64,000 nt of DNA from Mammaliicoccus sciuri (GTDB taxonomy: Bacteria > Bacillota > Bacilli > Staphylococcales > Staphylococcaceae), in NCBI RefSeq assembly GCF_025561425.1, contig NZ_CP094824.1, positions 682,001 to 746,000 on the forward strand. The letters are read 5' to 3'. Positions 8,323-16,947 of this stretch are shown here, one piece after another; within the stretch, counting starts at the first letter, position 1; every line of letters starts with the position of its first letter. The notes beneath the pieces are model-generated. The model saw nothing but the letters and a program-made list of their open reading frames with translations, searched no databases and had not been told where the DNA came from. Position numbers and translations under genes: made by a program.

Positions 8323-9024
8323 ATGCGCATATATCCTAAGGGCGATTCTGCATTAACTGTAATGAGCGATCGTGAACCTTCGAGACAGCTAACGCATGAA
8401 ATTAATGAATTTAGATTAGAAATATTGAGTCAAGATATGCCTTTTATAGATGAGGTTATACCTAGTGAAAATAGTTTAATGGTTGTGTATCATCCATATA
8501 GCATGATGATGAACTATAATATCAATGAGCCATTTAAATATATGACTGAATTTGTAGAACGTATTATTTATCAGAAAAAACAAGACATTAATGATCGAGA
8601 AGTTACAAAGGAATCGATTATGATAGATGTCGTTGTAGGTGGCGAATACGGTCCGGATTTCGATACGTTAACGGACTTGTCTGAAGAAGAACAAAGACAA
8701 GTGTTAGAATCTAGAACGTATTTTGTTTCAATGATAGGACATACTCCAGGATGTCCTTATTTATCTGGTTTAAATCATCGATTGCATTCAGGTAATGCAC
8801 AGTTCAAACAATTTATCCCTAAAGGATCATTGTGTATCGAAAGAGATAAATTATTTATTACGACAACTAATACAAGTGGTGAATGGCCAGTCATTGGTTG
8901 GACGAATGTTGAAATATACAATAGACAAAATAATATTTGTAAGCTTAATTTTGGTGATGATATCATCTTAAATATTGTAGATCAACTACAAATCAAGGAT
9001 GGAGGGTATAAGCCATGTCATTAA
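8323..9024 (+). CDS. pxpB: 5-oxoprolinase subunit B (KipI family)
   Basis: The PxpB/KipI family protein, 233 residues, that works with PxpC and PxpA in ATP-dependent opening of 5-oxoproline to glutamate. Visible family features are the central GHTPGCPYLSGL motif, which corresponds to the conserved GFxPGFxYL of the family, and the later GEWPVIGWT, here a variant of the usual GGWxxIG. It overlaps pxpC by 10 bases. PxpA (LamB/YcsF family) is not present in the window. Confidence 0.82.
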   Translation: MRIYPKGDSALTVMSDREPSRQLTHEINEFRLEILSQDMPFIDEVIPSENSLMVVYHPYSMMMNYNINEPFKYMTEFVERIIYQKKQDINDREVTKESIMIDVVVGGEYGPDFDTLTDLSEEEQRQVLESRTYFVSMIGHTPGCPYLSGLNHRLHSGNAQFKQFIPKGSLCIERDKLFITTTNTSGEWPVIGWTNVEIYNRQNNICKLNFGDDIILNIVDQLQIKDGGYKPCH

Positions 9025-10019
9025 TTATTCGAGAAGCTGGACTATACTCTTCGATTCAAGATTTAGGAAGGCAAAAACAACAACATATTGGCATTGTTAA
9101 AAATGGTTCAATCGACCAATTAAACCATAGACTCGCTAATATGCTTGTAGGTAATGAAGAAGGCGAAGCTTTAATTGAAATGACGATTAAGTTACCGTCT
9201 ATCCAATTTACAGAACCGACTTTAATCGCATTTACGGGAGCTAACTTCCCAGCATATGTAGATGGTAAGAAAATAGCACCATATAAAATTCATTTAATGG
9301 ACAAAGGTGAAGTATTAAAATTCGGTGAAGCTGCAAAAGGTACGAGAGGTTATTTAGCAATTGCAGGTGGTATTGTTGCTGAAGAATGGTTAGGTTCAAA
9401 ATCTACGAGTATCCGTTTAGAAATGGGTGGCTTCCACGGTCGTACTTTACAAGCAGGCGACGAAATTGAAATGTGCCGTAATTACACACCTTTACAAAAA
9501 AAGCTATTTGAAAACCTAGAAGATAGCAAAACAGCTTCATGGGGTGTTGACCAATATACATTAGCGTTAAATTATTTAACAGATATATTCCATGTTATAT
9601 CGGGAGAAGGTATGACGCACTTTAATGAAGCGGAAATCAAACATCTTGAGAGTCAAGTTTATAAAGTATCTAATCGCTTTAATCGAACAGGATTAACATT
9701 AGAAGGGAACTCCGTTATTAATCGTAGAATTGTCGATCAGTCATTTTTAAGTGTTAAAAAAGGAACAGTTCTATTAAATGAAGGGAATCAACCGGTCGTA
9801 ATGTTGAATGATCATCAATCATTATCGAGCTATCCTCAAATTGGAACAATTGCATCTTATCATATCGATAAATTAGCACAAAAAAAGCAAGGTTCAAAAC
9901 TCATCTTTAAGAAATTAACAATACAAGAAGCGGAACGCAATATGAGAAAACATGCTCAATTCGTTAAGCAAATAAAAACCGGCATTAGATTTAAATTAAA
10001 TGAAGAATTAAATAAATAA
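9015..10019 (+). CDS. pxpC: 5-oxoprolinase subunit C (KipA / biotin-dependent carboxyltransferase family)
   Basis: A 334-residue member of the KipA/PxpC family. The N-terminus IREAGLYSSIQDLGR followed by HIGIVKNGSID is diagnostic, as is the later YLAIAGGI. The start at 9015 has GGAGGG upstream. The stop and start codons of pxpB and pxpC interlock, the usual arrangement of this pair. Alternative functions recorded for the family are urea amidolyase-like and KinA inhibition (KipAI) in Bacillus, so substrate assignment depends on PxpA, which must be encoded elsewhere. Confidence 0.82.
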   Translation: MSLIIREAGLYSSIQDLGRQKQQHIGIVKNGSIDQLNHRLANMLVGNEEGEALIEMTIKLPSIQFTEPTLIAFTGANFPAYVDGKKIAPYKIHLMDKGEVLKFGEAAKGTRGYLAIAGGIVAEEWLGSKSTSIRLEMGGFHGRTLQAGDEIEMCRNYTPLQKKLFENLEDSKTASWGVDQYTLALNYLTDIFHVISGEGMTHFNEAEIKHLESQVYKVSNRFNRTGLTLEGNSVINRRIVDQSFLSVKKGTVLLNEGNQPVVMLNDHQSLSSYPQIGTIASYHIDKLAQKKQGSKLIFKKLTIQEAERNMRKHAQFVKQIKTGIRFKLNEELNK

Positions 10020-10219
10020 TGTCCATGTGTGAATTGTGTCTATTGTGTGCACTTTTTACACATTTCTTATTTGTATTTTAGGTTTTTAGTTGAAATTTCT
10101 TGTAAAATAGTATAAATTATAATACTGTACATTAAATATTACAAGAATATTACAACTTTCAATAATATGTAATGAAATAATAATGAAAATTGATATGAGT
10201 TGAGATACGGAGGAACAGT

Positions 10220-12160
10220 ATGAAAACTAAAAATAGGAAGATAGGCGTCTTTACTTTCTTCTTGCTAACGATTTTAGCAATTTCACTAAAGACTTATTTT
10301 GCCTATTATGTAGATTTGTCACTCGGGGTTAAGGGACTCGTACAGAATTTCATTTTATTAATGAACCCATACAGCTTGATTGCGTTAATATTGAGCGTAT
10401 TCTTATTCTTTAAGGGAAGAAAGTCGTTCTGGTTTATTTTTATCGCTGGATTTGTATTAACGTTCTTACTATATGCGAACGTCGTGTACTTTAGATTCTT
10501 TTCAGATTTCTTAACATTTAGTACTTTGAATCAAGTAAGTAACGTAGAATCAATGTCTGGTGCAGTATATAGTTCATTCTCTTGGTACGATTTTATCTAT
10601 TTCACAGATACGATTATTTTCTTATTTGTGTTGATCTTTAAGAGAAATAATTTATCAGTTAAAGCATTTCCTAAGAAATTTGTCCCAGTTGTTATGGGTG
10701 TAGCTGTCGCACTATTTTTCTTAAACTTAGCGTTTGCTGAGTCAGATAGACCAGAATTATTAACACGTACATTTGACCATAAATATTTAGTTAAATATTT
10801 AGGACCTTATAACTTTACGGTTTACGACGGGGTTAAAACGATTCAAAATAATTCACAAAAAGCATTAGCTAGTGAAGATGATTTAACACAAGTTAAAAAT
10901 TATACAAAACAGAAGTATCAAGAACCTAATAAAGAAACATTCGGTATTGCTAAAGGCAAGAACGTTATTAAAATTCACTTAGAAAGTTTCCAATCTTTCT
11001 TAATTAACTTCAAAGTTAATGGTGAAGAAGTAACCCCTTATTTAAACTCTTTAGCTAAAGGTGATAAAGGTTACAAATACTATCCAAACTTCTTCCATCA
11101 AACAGGACAAGGTAAAACAGCCGATTCAGAATTAACGATGGATAATAGTATTTTCGGTTTACCACAAGGTTCAGCATTCTCATTAAAAGGTGACAACACT
11201 TATCAATCACTACCAGCAATTTTAAGTCAACAAGGCGGCTATGAAACATCAGTTATGCATGGTGATTACAAAACATTCTGGAACAGAGATCAAGTGTACA
11301 AGCATTTTGGTGTAGATAAGTTCTATGATGCAACTTATTATGATATGCAACAAAAAAATCTTGAAAACTTAGGCTTAAAAGATGAAGTATTCTTTGATGA
11401 ATCTATTGCACATCTAAAAGAACAAAAACAACCATTCTATTCTCATTTAATTACGTTGACTAACCATTACCCATTCACATTGAGTGAAGAAGACGCAACG
11501 ATAGAGAAACCAGATACAGGTAGTGCAACATTAGATGGATACATTCAAACAGCTCGTTATTTAGATGAATCATTAGAAAAATTCATGACAGAACTTAAAA
11601 AAGAAGGTTTATATGATGATTCAGTAATCATCATTTACGGAGACCACTATGGTATTTCTGAGAACCATAATAAAGCAATGGCTAATTTACTTGGTGAAGA
11701 TGAAATCACACCAGCTAAATTCATGGACTTAAACAGAACACCATTCTTTATGAAAGTACCAGGTCTTAAAGGTGGCGTCGATGAAACATACGGTGGCCAA
11801 ACAGATGTAATGCCTACACTATTAGACGTATTAGGTATTAAATCAAACAACTACATTATGTTTGGTACAGACTTATTAGCTAAAGGACACGATCAAACAG
11901 TTGTATTTAGAAATGGTGACTTTATAACGCCAGAATATAAATCAATCGGTAGCACAGTGTACGACAATAAGACTAATAAACCTATGAAGACGAAACCTAA
12001 AGATTTAGAAGAGAAGAAAAATAACGTCGAAAAAGAACTCGAATTATCAGACCGGTTATTACATGGAGACTTATTCAGATTCTATGATAACCCTGACTTC
12101 AAGAAAGTTAAGCCATCAAACTATGAATACAAATCCGGTAACGGCTATCAAGAAAAATAA
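10220..12160 (+). CDS. ltaS: lipoteichoic acid synthase
   Basis: Polymerises glycerolphosphate from phosphatidylglycerol onto the glycolipid anchor of lipoteichoic acid. The 646 residues comprise five N-terminal membrane segments (to about 170) and an extracellular sulfatase-like domain. The type I signal peptidase site ALA/S falls exactly at 217/218 and the catalytic nucleophile is Thr300 in GQGKTADSE, the same numbering as in Staphylococcus aureus. Metal and phosphate ligands are visible in HLESFQ, THPF-like NHYPF and YGDHYG. The start follows CGGAGGAACAGT. It is a single-gene unit ending in a strong terminator. Confidence 0.97.
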   Translation: MKTKNRKIGVFTFFLLTILAISLKTYFAYYVDLSLGVKGLVQNFILLMNPYSLIALILSVFLFFKGRKSFWFIFIAGFVLTFLLYANVVYFRFFSDFLTFSTLNQVSNVESMSGAVYSSFSWYDFIYFTDTIIFLFVLIFKRNNLSVKAFPKKFVPVVMGVAVALFFLNLAFAESDRPELLTRTFDHKYLVKYLGPYNFTVYDGVKTIQNNSQKALASEDDLTQVKNYTKQKYQEPNKETFGIAKGKNVIKIHLESFQSFLINFKVNGEEVTPYLNSLAKGDKGYKYYPNFFHQTGQGKTADSELTMDNSIFGLPQGSAFSLKGDNTYQSLPAILSQQGGYETSVMHGDYKTFWNRDQVYKHFGVDKFYDATYYDMQQKNLENLGLKDEVFFDESIAHLKEQKQPFYSHLITLTNHYPFTLSEEDATIEKPDTGSATLDGYIQTARYLDESLEKFMTELKKEGLYDDSVIIIYGDHYGISENHNKAMANLLGEDEITPAKFMDLNRTPFFMKVPGLKGGVDETYGGQTDVMPTLLDVLGIKSNNYIMFGTDLLAKGHDQTVVFRNGDFITPEYKSIGSTVYDNKTNKPMKTKPKDLEEKKNNVEKELELSDRLLHGDLFRFYDNPDFKKVKPSNYEYKSGNGYQEK

Positions 12161-12173
12161 TTATGAGTAGATG

Positions 12174-12210
12174 AGTACCACAAAATCATATGATTTTGTG
12201 GTACTTTTTT
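12174..12210 (+). terminator. ltaS terminator
   Basis: Perfect 15-bp stem (AGTACCACAAAATCA with TGATTTTGTGGTACT), 2-base loop, then a T run. Confidence 0.95.
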
Positions 12211-12304
12211 GTGTTGAAATGGGGGTTGTGAGGTGGTTACTATGAGATGTATGTGATATAGGCGAGAAAGTATGATATAGGGTGGAGAAGTATGATTTAG
12301 TAGG

Positions 12305-12342
12305 AGATGTGAGTTAAAGAGGTGGTAAACTCACATCTTTTC
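12305..12342 (+). terminator. second terminator-like hairpin downstream of ltaS
   Basis: Perfect 11-bp stem AGATGTGAGTT with AACTCACATCT, 12-base loop, followed by TTTT. No gene precedes it after the ltaS terminator, so its role is unclear; it may be a back-up terminator or end a short unannotated transcript. Confidence 0.5.
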
Positions 12343-12485
12343 AAAAATTATATGATTATTTAGGAATGAACACTTTTGATTAATTAAAAAACATCCAAGT
12401 CGTAGCTTAACTTCCTAATAAAGCCAAGAGTGATGTGAACCCAAATATTTGAACTAAACAAATCAAAATATTGGGGTGCATTCTA

Positions 12486-13022
12486 ATGAGGAAAAAATAT
12501 GAATTTAAATTCAAACTAAAACTTGTAAAAGAATATTTAGAAGGACATCAAAGTTATAGAACAATTGCTTTAAAATATGGTATTTCAAGTTGGTCTGTCC
12601 TTCGGATTTGGGTCAATCAATATAAAGAGTTTGGAGAAGAAGGTTTAGAAATAAAAAGTAGAAATACTGTTTATACTAGCGAATTTAAATTATCTGTTTT
12701 AAAATTTAGACAAGAAAATATGTTGTCTTATCAAGATACTGCGAATCACTTTAGAATTATTAATCCTATTATCATTGCCAATTGGCAACATCAATTTGAT
12801 GAAAAGTGTCGTCTTGATATAGATAATAAACAAAAGGGACGATCTCACACTATGACTAAAAAACGATCTGAATCAGATAATAAAAATTTACCTTTAAATG
12901 AAAATGAACGTGAAGAACTTGAAAGACTTAGAAATGAAAATGAGACGTTAAAGGCAGGTATAGCTTATCAAAAAAAGTTACAAGCCTTGACCGACATTTA
13001 CGGAAGCAAAAATCAGAAATAG
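12486..13022 (+). CDS. IS3-family transposase OrfA
   Basis: A 178-residue DNA-binding OrfA with two helix-turn-helix units: RKKYEFKFKLKLVKEYLEG with YGISSWSVLRIWV, then EFKLSVLKFRQ with IANWQHQ. A leucine-heptad coiled coil (EREELERLRNENETLKAGI) lies at the C-terminus, as in IS150-type elements. The ATG at 12486 follows GGGGTG. The 0-frame passes over A-AAA-AAG at 12971-12977, where a -1 shift leads into OrfB, before ending at 13022. Confidence 0.93.
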   Translation: MRKKYEFKFKLKLVKEYLEGHQSYRTIALKYGISSWSVLRIWVNQYKEFGEEGLEIKSRNTVYTSEFKLSVLKFRQENMLSYQDTANHFRIINPIIIANWQHQFDEKCRLDIDNKQKGRSHTMTKKRSESDNKNLPLNENEREELERLRNENETLKAGIAYQKKLQALTDIYGSKNQK

Positions 13023-13894
13023 TAAAGGTCATTAAGGAACTAAATGAAACATATAATATACGATTAAGTATCTTATTTAAAGTCGCTCAAATAGCTAAAT
13101 CTGTATACTATTATTGGATAAATAAATTTAGTAAAGCTGATAAAGATGAAACATTGATTCAAGTAATAAAAGAAATATGTGAAGAATCAAACCATACCTA
13201 TGGTTATCGTCGTGTTACACAAGCACTAAGAAATAGAGGTCTTATCGTAAATCATAAAAAAGTACTAAGAATTATGAAAGAACATAATCTAACTTGTACA
13301 AAGTTCACACATAGAGGTCGTAAGTATCGTTCCTTTAAAGGTAAAGTTGGTAAAGTAGCTCAAAATATATTAAATCGTAGATTTAAAACAAGTCTCCCAT
13401 TTCAAAAAGTCGTAACAGATATTACAGAGTTCAAATTAATGAATGGTCAGAAATTATATTTATCACCTTTTATGGACTTATATAGTTCAGAGATTATCAG
13501 CTTTAAAATCTCAAGTCGTCCTACATTAGATATAGTCATCAATCCATTAAAAGAAATGATAAAGCGTCGTCCAAACCTAGATCATCGTTTAACGATTCAT
13601 TCAGATCAAGGCTGGCATTATCAACATTCACAATACACTAGATTATTAAAAGACCATAAAATATTTCAGAGTATGTCTAGAAAAGGTAATTGTCTAGATA
13701 ATTCAGTTATGGAAAACTTTTTTGGGTTACTTAAACAAGAAATGTATTATGGCCAAGAATTTAAAGATTTTCAGGACCTTGAACAAGCTATTCATCGATA
13801 TATCGATTTTTATAATAACGAAAGAATCAAATCAAAATTAAAAGGCTTATCTCCCAAAAATTACAGGAGACAAACCTTTGAAATAATATACTAA
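12977..13894 (+). CDS. IS3-family transposase OrfB (made by -1 frameshift)
   Basis: DDE integrase-like catalytic part. The -1 frame is open from the slippery site, reading VTSLDRHLRKQKSEIVKV, through the domain HTYGYRRVTQAL to the catalytic core. The DDE residues are in VVTDITEFK, HSDQGWHYQH and NCLDNSVMENFFG with the family K/R after the glutamate (LLKQEM). There is no well-placed ribosome binding site for a separate start in the first part, consistent with synthesis as an OrfAB fusion. The frame is undamaged, so this copy may be active. Confidence 0.9.
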   Translation, partial: VTSLDRHLRKQKSEIVKVIKELNETYNIRLSILFKVAQIAKSVYYYWINKFSKADKDETLIQVIKEICEESNHTYGYRRVTQALRNRGLIVNHKKVLRIMKEHNLTCTKFTHRGRKYRSFKGKVGKVAQNILNRRFKTSLPFQKVVTDITEFKLMNGQKLYLSPFMDLYSSEIISFKISSRPTLDIVINPLKEMIKRRPNLDHRLTIHSDQGWHYQHSQYTRLLKDHKIFQSMSRKGNCLDNSVMENFFGLLKQEMYYGQEFKDFQDLEQAIHRYIDFYNNERIKSKLKGLSPKNYRRQTFEIIY

Positions 13895-14111
13895 TTAAGG
13901 TTTAGATTTTTGGGTTCAGTACAGAGATGGTCCAAGTCGTAGCTTAACTTTCTAATAAAGCCAAGAGATAGCGCAAGTCGTAGCTTAACTCTAACTTAAG
14001 CCAAGACATTCCCGACATCGACATCCCCAAAATCTCCCAACATCAATATCCCGAATTCCCACATTCTACACATATCCCTCAACCACCAAATACTAACACA
14101 TTAAACAATGA

Positions 14112-14145
14112 AAAAATCCCAATCGTCTGCACGATTGGGATTTTT
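14112..14145. terminator. terminator downstream of the ZIP transporter gene
   Basis: Perfect stem AAAAATCCCAATCGT with ACGATTGGGATTTTT and a 4-base loop; symmetrical, so it works on both strands. It ends the minus-strand gene that follows. Confidence 0.9.
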
Positions 14146-14152
14146 ATTCTAT

Positions 14153-14968
14153 CTAACCTAAGGCGACGTCTAGTATCATCATTATTGTAAAGCCACCCAT
14201 TAATCCTAATGTTGCTAAGTCAGTGTTGTTACCTGACTGTGATTCGGGGATGAGTTCTTCTACAACGACAAATATCATTGCGCCGGCTGCGAATGCTAAT
14301 GCATATGGTAAAACTGGTGTCGCGATGACAACTAGTAATGCACCTAACATTGCAAATACAGGTTCAACTAAAGCTGAAGCTTGACCATAGTTAAATGACT
14401 TCCATCTTGATAAACCTGATGCACGGATTGGCATCGAGAGTGCTGCGCCTTCTGGAATATTTTGTATACCGATACCGATTGCTAAGCCGAGTGCGCCTAA
14501 TAATGTTGCGCCTTCATTTCCAGTTGCAACACCACCGAAAGCAACACCGATAGCCATACCTTCAGGAATATTATGCAATGTAATCGCTAAAAATAGCAAA
14601 GTGTTTTTGCCTAATTTAGTATCTGGCCCTTCTACTTTTTGACTTTTATCAACTGCGTTTTGGTGTGCATGTGGTATGACAAAGTCTAAAAGTCTGATAA
14701 ATAATCCACCTAGAAGAAAGCCGATTGCTGCTGGTAACCAAGGCATTGCTAAATGTGAACTTTGTTCTATAGAAGGTTGTAATAAAGACCAAAAACTAGC
14801 TGCAATCATGACGCCTGCAGCGAATCCTTGCATTGTATTGATAACTTTTGTGTCTATATTTTTGAACAAGTAAACGAACGATGCACCGAATGCTGTTAGC
14901 AGCCATGTGATGATACCTGCGAATAATGCTTGCAAGTATGGTGGAAGTTCTGTAAAAATCTGTTGCAT
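14153..14968 (-). CDS. ZIP family divalent metal transporter (GufA/ZupT type)
   Basis: A 271-residue integral membrane protein with eight predicted segments. The metal-site motifs of the ZIP family are present as HNIPEGMAIG in one helix and GIQNIPEGAAL in the next; these His/Asn/Glu residues line the binuclear site. Zinc or iron import is the usual role. A variable histidine-containing loop (FVIPHAHQNAVDKSQK) precedes them. The gene is a single unit, divergent from the ABC-F gene across 85 bp. Confidence 0.88.
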   Translation of the reverse strand: MQQIFTELPPYLQALFAGIITWLLTAFGASFVYLFKNIDTKVINTMQGFAAGVMIAASFWSLLQPSIEQSSHLAMPWLPAAIGFLLGGLFIRLLDFVIPHAHQNAVDKSQKVEGPDTKLGKNTLLFLAITLHNIPEGMAIGVAFGGVATGNEGATLLGALGLAIGIGIQNIPEGAALSMPIRASGLSRWKSFNYGQASALVEPVFAMLGALLVVIATPVLPYALAFAAGAMIFVVVEELIPESQSGNNTDLATLGLMGGFTIMMILDVALG

Positions 14969-15053
14969 AGTTTTTGCTCCTTCATATCTTTTGTGTGAAA
15001 AAAAGTGTATAATATATTAATTGAAAACTGAGAATACTAAAGGATGTTAATTC

Positions 15054-16925
15054 ATGGAATCATATAAAATTGAAAAACTTAATAAGCAATATGGTGACAA
15101 AATTATATTTGATGATTTAGATTTATCCATTTCTTACAAAGAACGCATTGGTTTAGTTGGAATCAATGGAACAGGGAAAAGTACTTTGCTTAAAGTTATT
15201 GCAAATATTGATGATGATTATGATGCAAAGACATCTTATCCTAACCAATATCAAATTGCATATGCAAGCCAAAAGCCTGAACTTGATGAATCTTTAACAG
15301 TAATCGATGAAGTATTAAATAACGAAACTGAAATGACGAAAGTGATTTCTAAATACGAAAATGCTTTAAATCAATATCAACAGACTGGTGAATCTAAAGA
15401 TTTAGATCTTATGATGAAATATCAATCTGATATGGATCGATTAAATGCATGGGATTACAGTGCAGACGTTAAAACTATTCTATCAAAACTAGGTATAAAT
15501 GACTATCTTAAAAAAATGGCTACATTAAGCGGTGGACAGAAAAAAAGAGTTGCACTAGCAAAAGAATTAATACGTAAACCAGATTTATTATTATTAGATG
15601 AACCGACAAACCATTTAGACATTGAAGGAATTGAATGGCTTGTTAACTATATTAAACAATACCCCCACACAATCATGTTTGCTACACATGATCGTCATTT
15701 CTTAAATCAAGTTTCTACAAGAATTGTTGAACTTTCAAATGGTAAACTCACAAGTTATCCAGGTAATTATGAAGCGTATATTGAAGCAAGAGCTGAAAAA
15801 GAAGAAATTGAAGCACAACAACATGTTAAAAAGAAAGCGCTGTATAAACAAGAATTGCATTGGATGAGACAAGGTGCTAAAGCTAGATCAACAAAACAAC
15901 AAGCGAGAATCCAAAGATTTAATACGTTAGAAGAAGATTTATCAAACAGAAAAACACAAGGTGAAGCAAGTTTGAATTTAGCGCATTCACGCCTTGGTAA
16001 ACAAGTATTTGAGTTAGACGATATTTCTAAATCTGTCGGAGATAGAAAGTTATTTGAACACTTTACAACAATTATTCAAAAAGGCGATAGAATTGGTATT
16101 GTTGGAGAAAATGGTGCAGGTAAAACAACATTACTCAATATTATTAGTGGATTAGATCAAACTTTTGAAGGTAATCTCATTACTGGTCAAACTGTAAAAA
16201 TTGCTTATTTTAAACAGCAAGATGAAAGTTTAACTTCAGATAAGAGAATGATTGATTATCTAAGAGAAGAAAGTGAAGTTGCTAAAGAAAAAGATGGCAC
16301 AGTTGTATCTGTTACGCAGTTGTTAGAAAGATTTCTATTCCCAAGTCAGACGCATGGCACTCAAATTAATAAATTATCAGGTGGAGAACAAAAACGTTTA
16401 TATTTATTAAAACTATTAGTTCACGAACCGAATGTATTAATTCTTGATGAGCCTACAAACGATTTAGATACTGAAACTTTAACAATATTAGAAGCTTATA
16501 TTAATGAGTTCGGTGGAACGGTTATAACGGTAAGTCATGATAGATACTTCTTAAATAAAGTGGCCAATAAATACTGGTATATCCATGATCAACAAATTGA
16601 ACCTATGTTAGGTACATTTGAAGATTATTTAGAATATAAAAGAGCGCTTGAGAAAAAAGCAACACAACAACATAAAGAAGTTCAAAAAACAGAAACGAAG
16701 CCTAAGACTTCTGCAAGATTATCGTTCAAAGAAAAGCGTGAACTAGAACAACTCGAGAAAAATATCGAATATATAGAAACAAGATTAGAAGAAATTGACC
16801 AAGAAATGGTTGAACATGCAACAAATTATGAAAAATTAAATGAACTCGCAAATGAAAAGACATCAATTGAAACGCAATATGAAGAAGATTATATGCGTTG
16901 GTCATCCTTATCAGACAGATTATAA
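15054..16925 (+). CDS. ABC-F family ATPase (Uup/YfmR type)
   Basis: A 623-residue soluble protein with two ABC domains and no membrane segments. Walker A motifs are GINGTGKST and GENGAGKTT, signatures LSGGQKKR and LSGGEQKR, and Walker B stretches LLLLDEPTNHLD and LILDEPTNDLD. The linker (about 240-300) is highly charged, and the C-terminus (about 550-623) is a coiled coil (FKEKRELEQLEKNIEYIE), which marks the Uup/YfmR branch. Such proteins act on the ribosome, for example to relieve stalling, rather than in transport. It lies 22 bases before recQ. Confidence 0.88.
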   Translation: MESYKIEKLNKQYGDKIIFDDLDLSISYKERIGLVGINGTGKSTLLKVIANIDDDYDAKTSYPNQYQIAYASQKPELDESLTVIDEVLNNETEMTKVISKYENALNQYQQTGESKDLDLMMKYQSDMDRLNAWDYSADVKTILSKLGINDYLKKMATLSGGQKKRVALAKELIRKPDLLLLDEPTNHLDIEGIEWLVNYIKQYPHTIMFATHDRHFLNQVSTRIVELSNGKLTSYPGNYEAYIEARAEKEEIEAQQHVKKKALYKQELHWMRQGAKARSTKQQARIQRFNTLEEDLSNRKTQGEASLNLAHSRLGKQVFELDDISKSVGDRKLFEHFTTIIQKGDRIGIVGENGAGKTTLLNIISGLDQTFEGNLITGQTVKIAYFKQQDESLTSDKRMIDYLREESEVAKEKDGTVVSVTQLLERFLFPSQTHGTQINKLSGGEQKRLYLLKLLVHEPNVLILDEPTNDLDTETLTILEAYINEFGGTVITVSHDRYFLNKVANKYWYIHDQQIEPMLGTFEDYLEYKRALEKKATQQHKEVQKTETKPKTSARLSFKEKRELEQLEKNIEYIETRLEEIDQEMVEHATNYEKLNELANEKTSIETQYEEDYMRWSSLSDRL

Positions 16926-16947
16926 GCGTATAGAGGTGTATATATAG

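Larger units (their letters stand above)
12431..13923 (+). mobile_element. IS3-family insertion sequence, intact copy (copy 1)
   Basis: 1,493 bp with ends TG...CA. The terminal inverted repeats share TGAACCCAAA starting 5 bases in (left TGATGTGAACCCAAA, right end inverted TGTACTGAACCCAAA). A 3-bp GAG duplication flanks it (12428-12430 and 13924-13926). It carries overlapping orfA and orfB with an A-AAA-AAG frameshift site. A second copy lies at 40618-42114. Confidence 0.92.
12395..14006. repeat. three tandem ~42-bp repeats, interrupted by an insertion sequence
   Basis: Units start at 12395, 13932 and 13974. Units one and two read CCAAGTCGTAGCTTAACT then a variable base pair, CTAATAAAGCCAAGAG; unit three is more diverged (CTAACTTAAGCCAAGA) and can form a GCTTAA/TTAAGC hairpin. 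Removing the IS and one copy of its GAG target duplication restores a continuous tandem array, so the IS entered at the first unit boundary. Confidence 0.8.

Noticed and set aside
12305-12342. Small RNA gene downstream of ltaS
   Set aside because: Only a terminator-like hairpin is seen; no promoter with both hexamers was found upstream.
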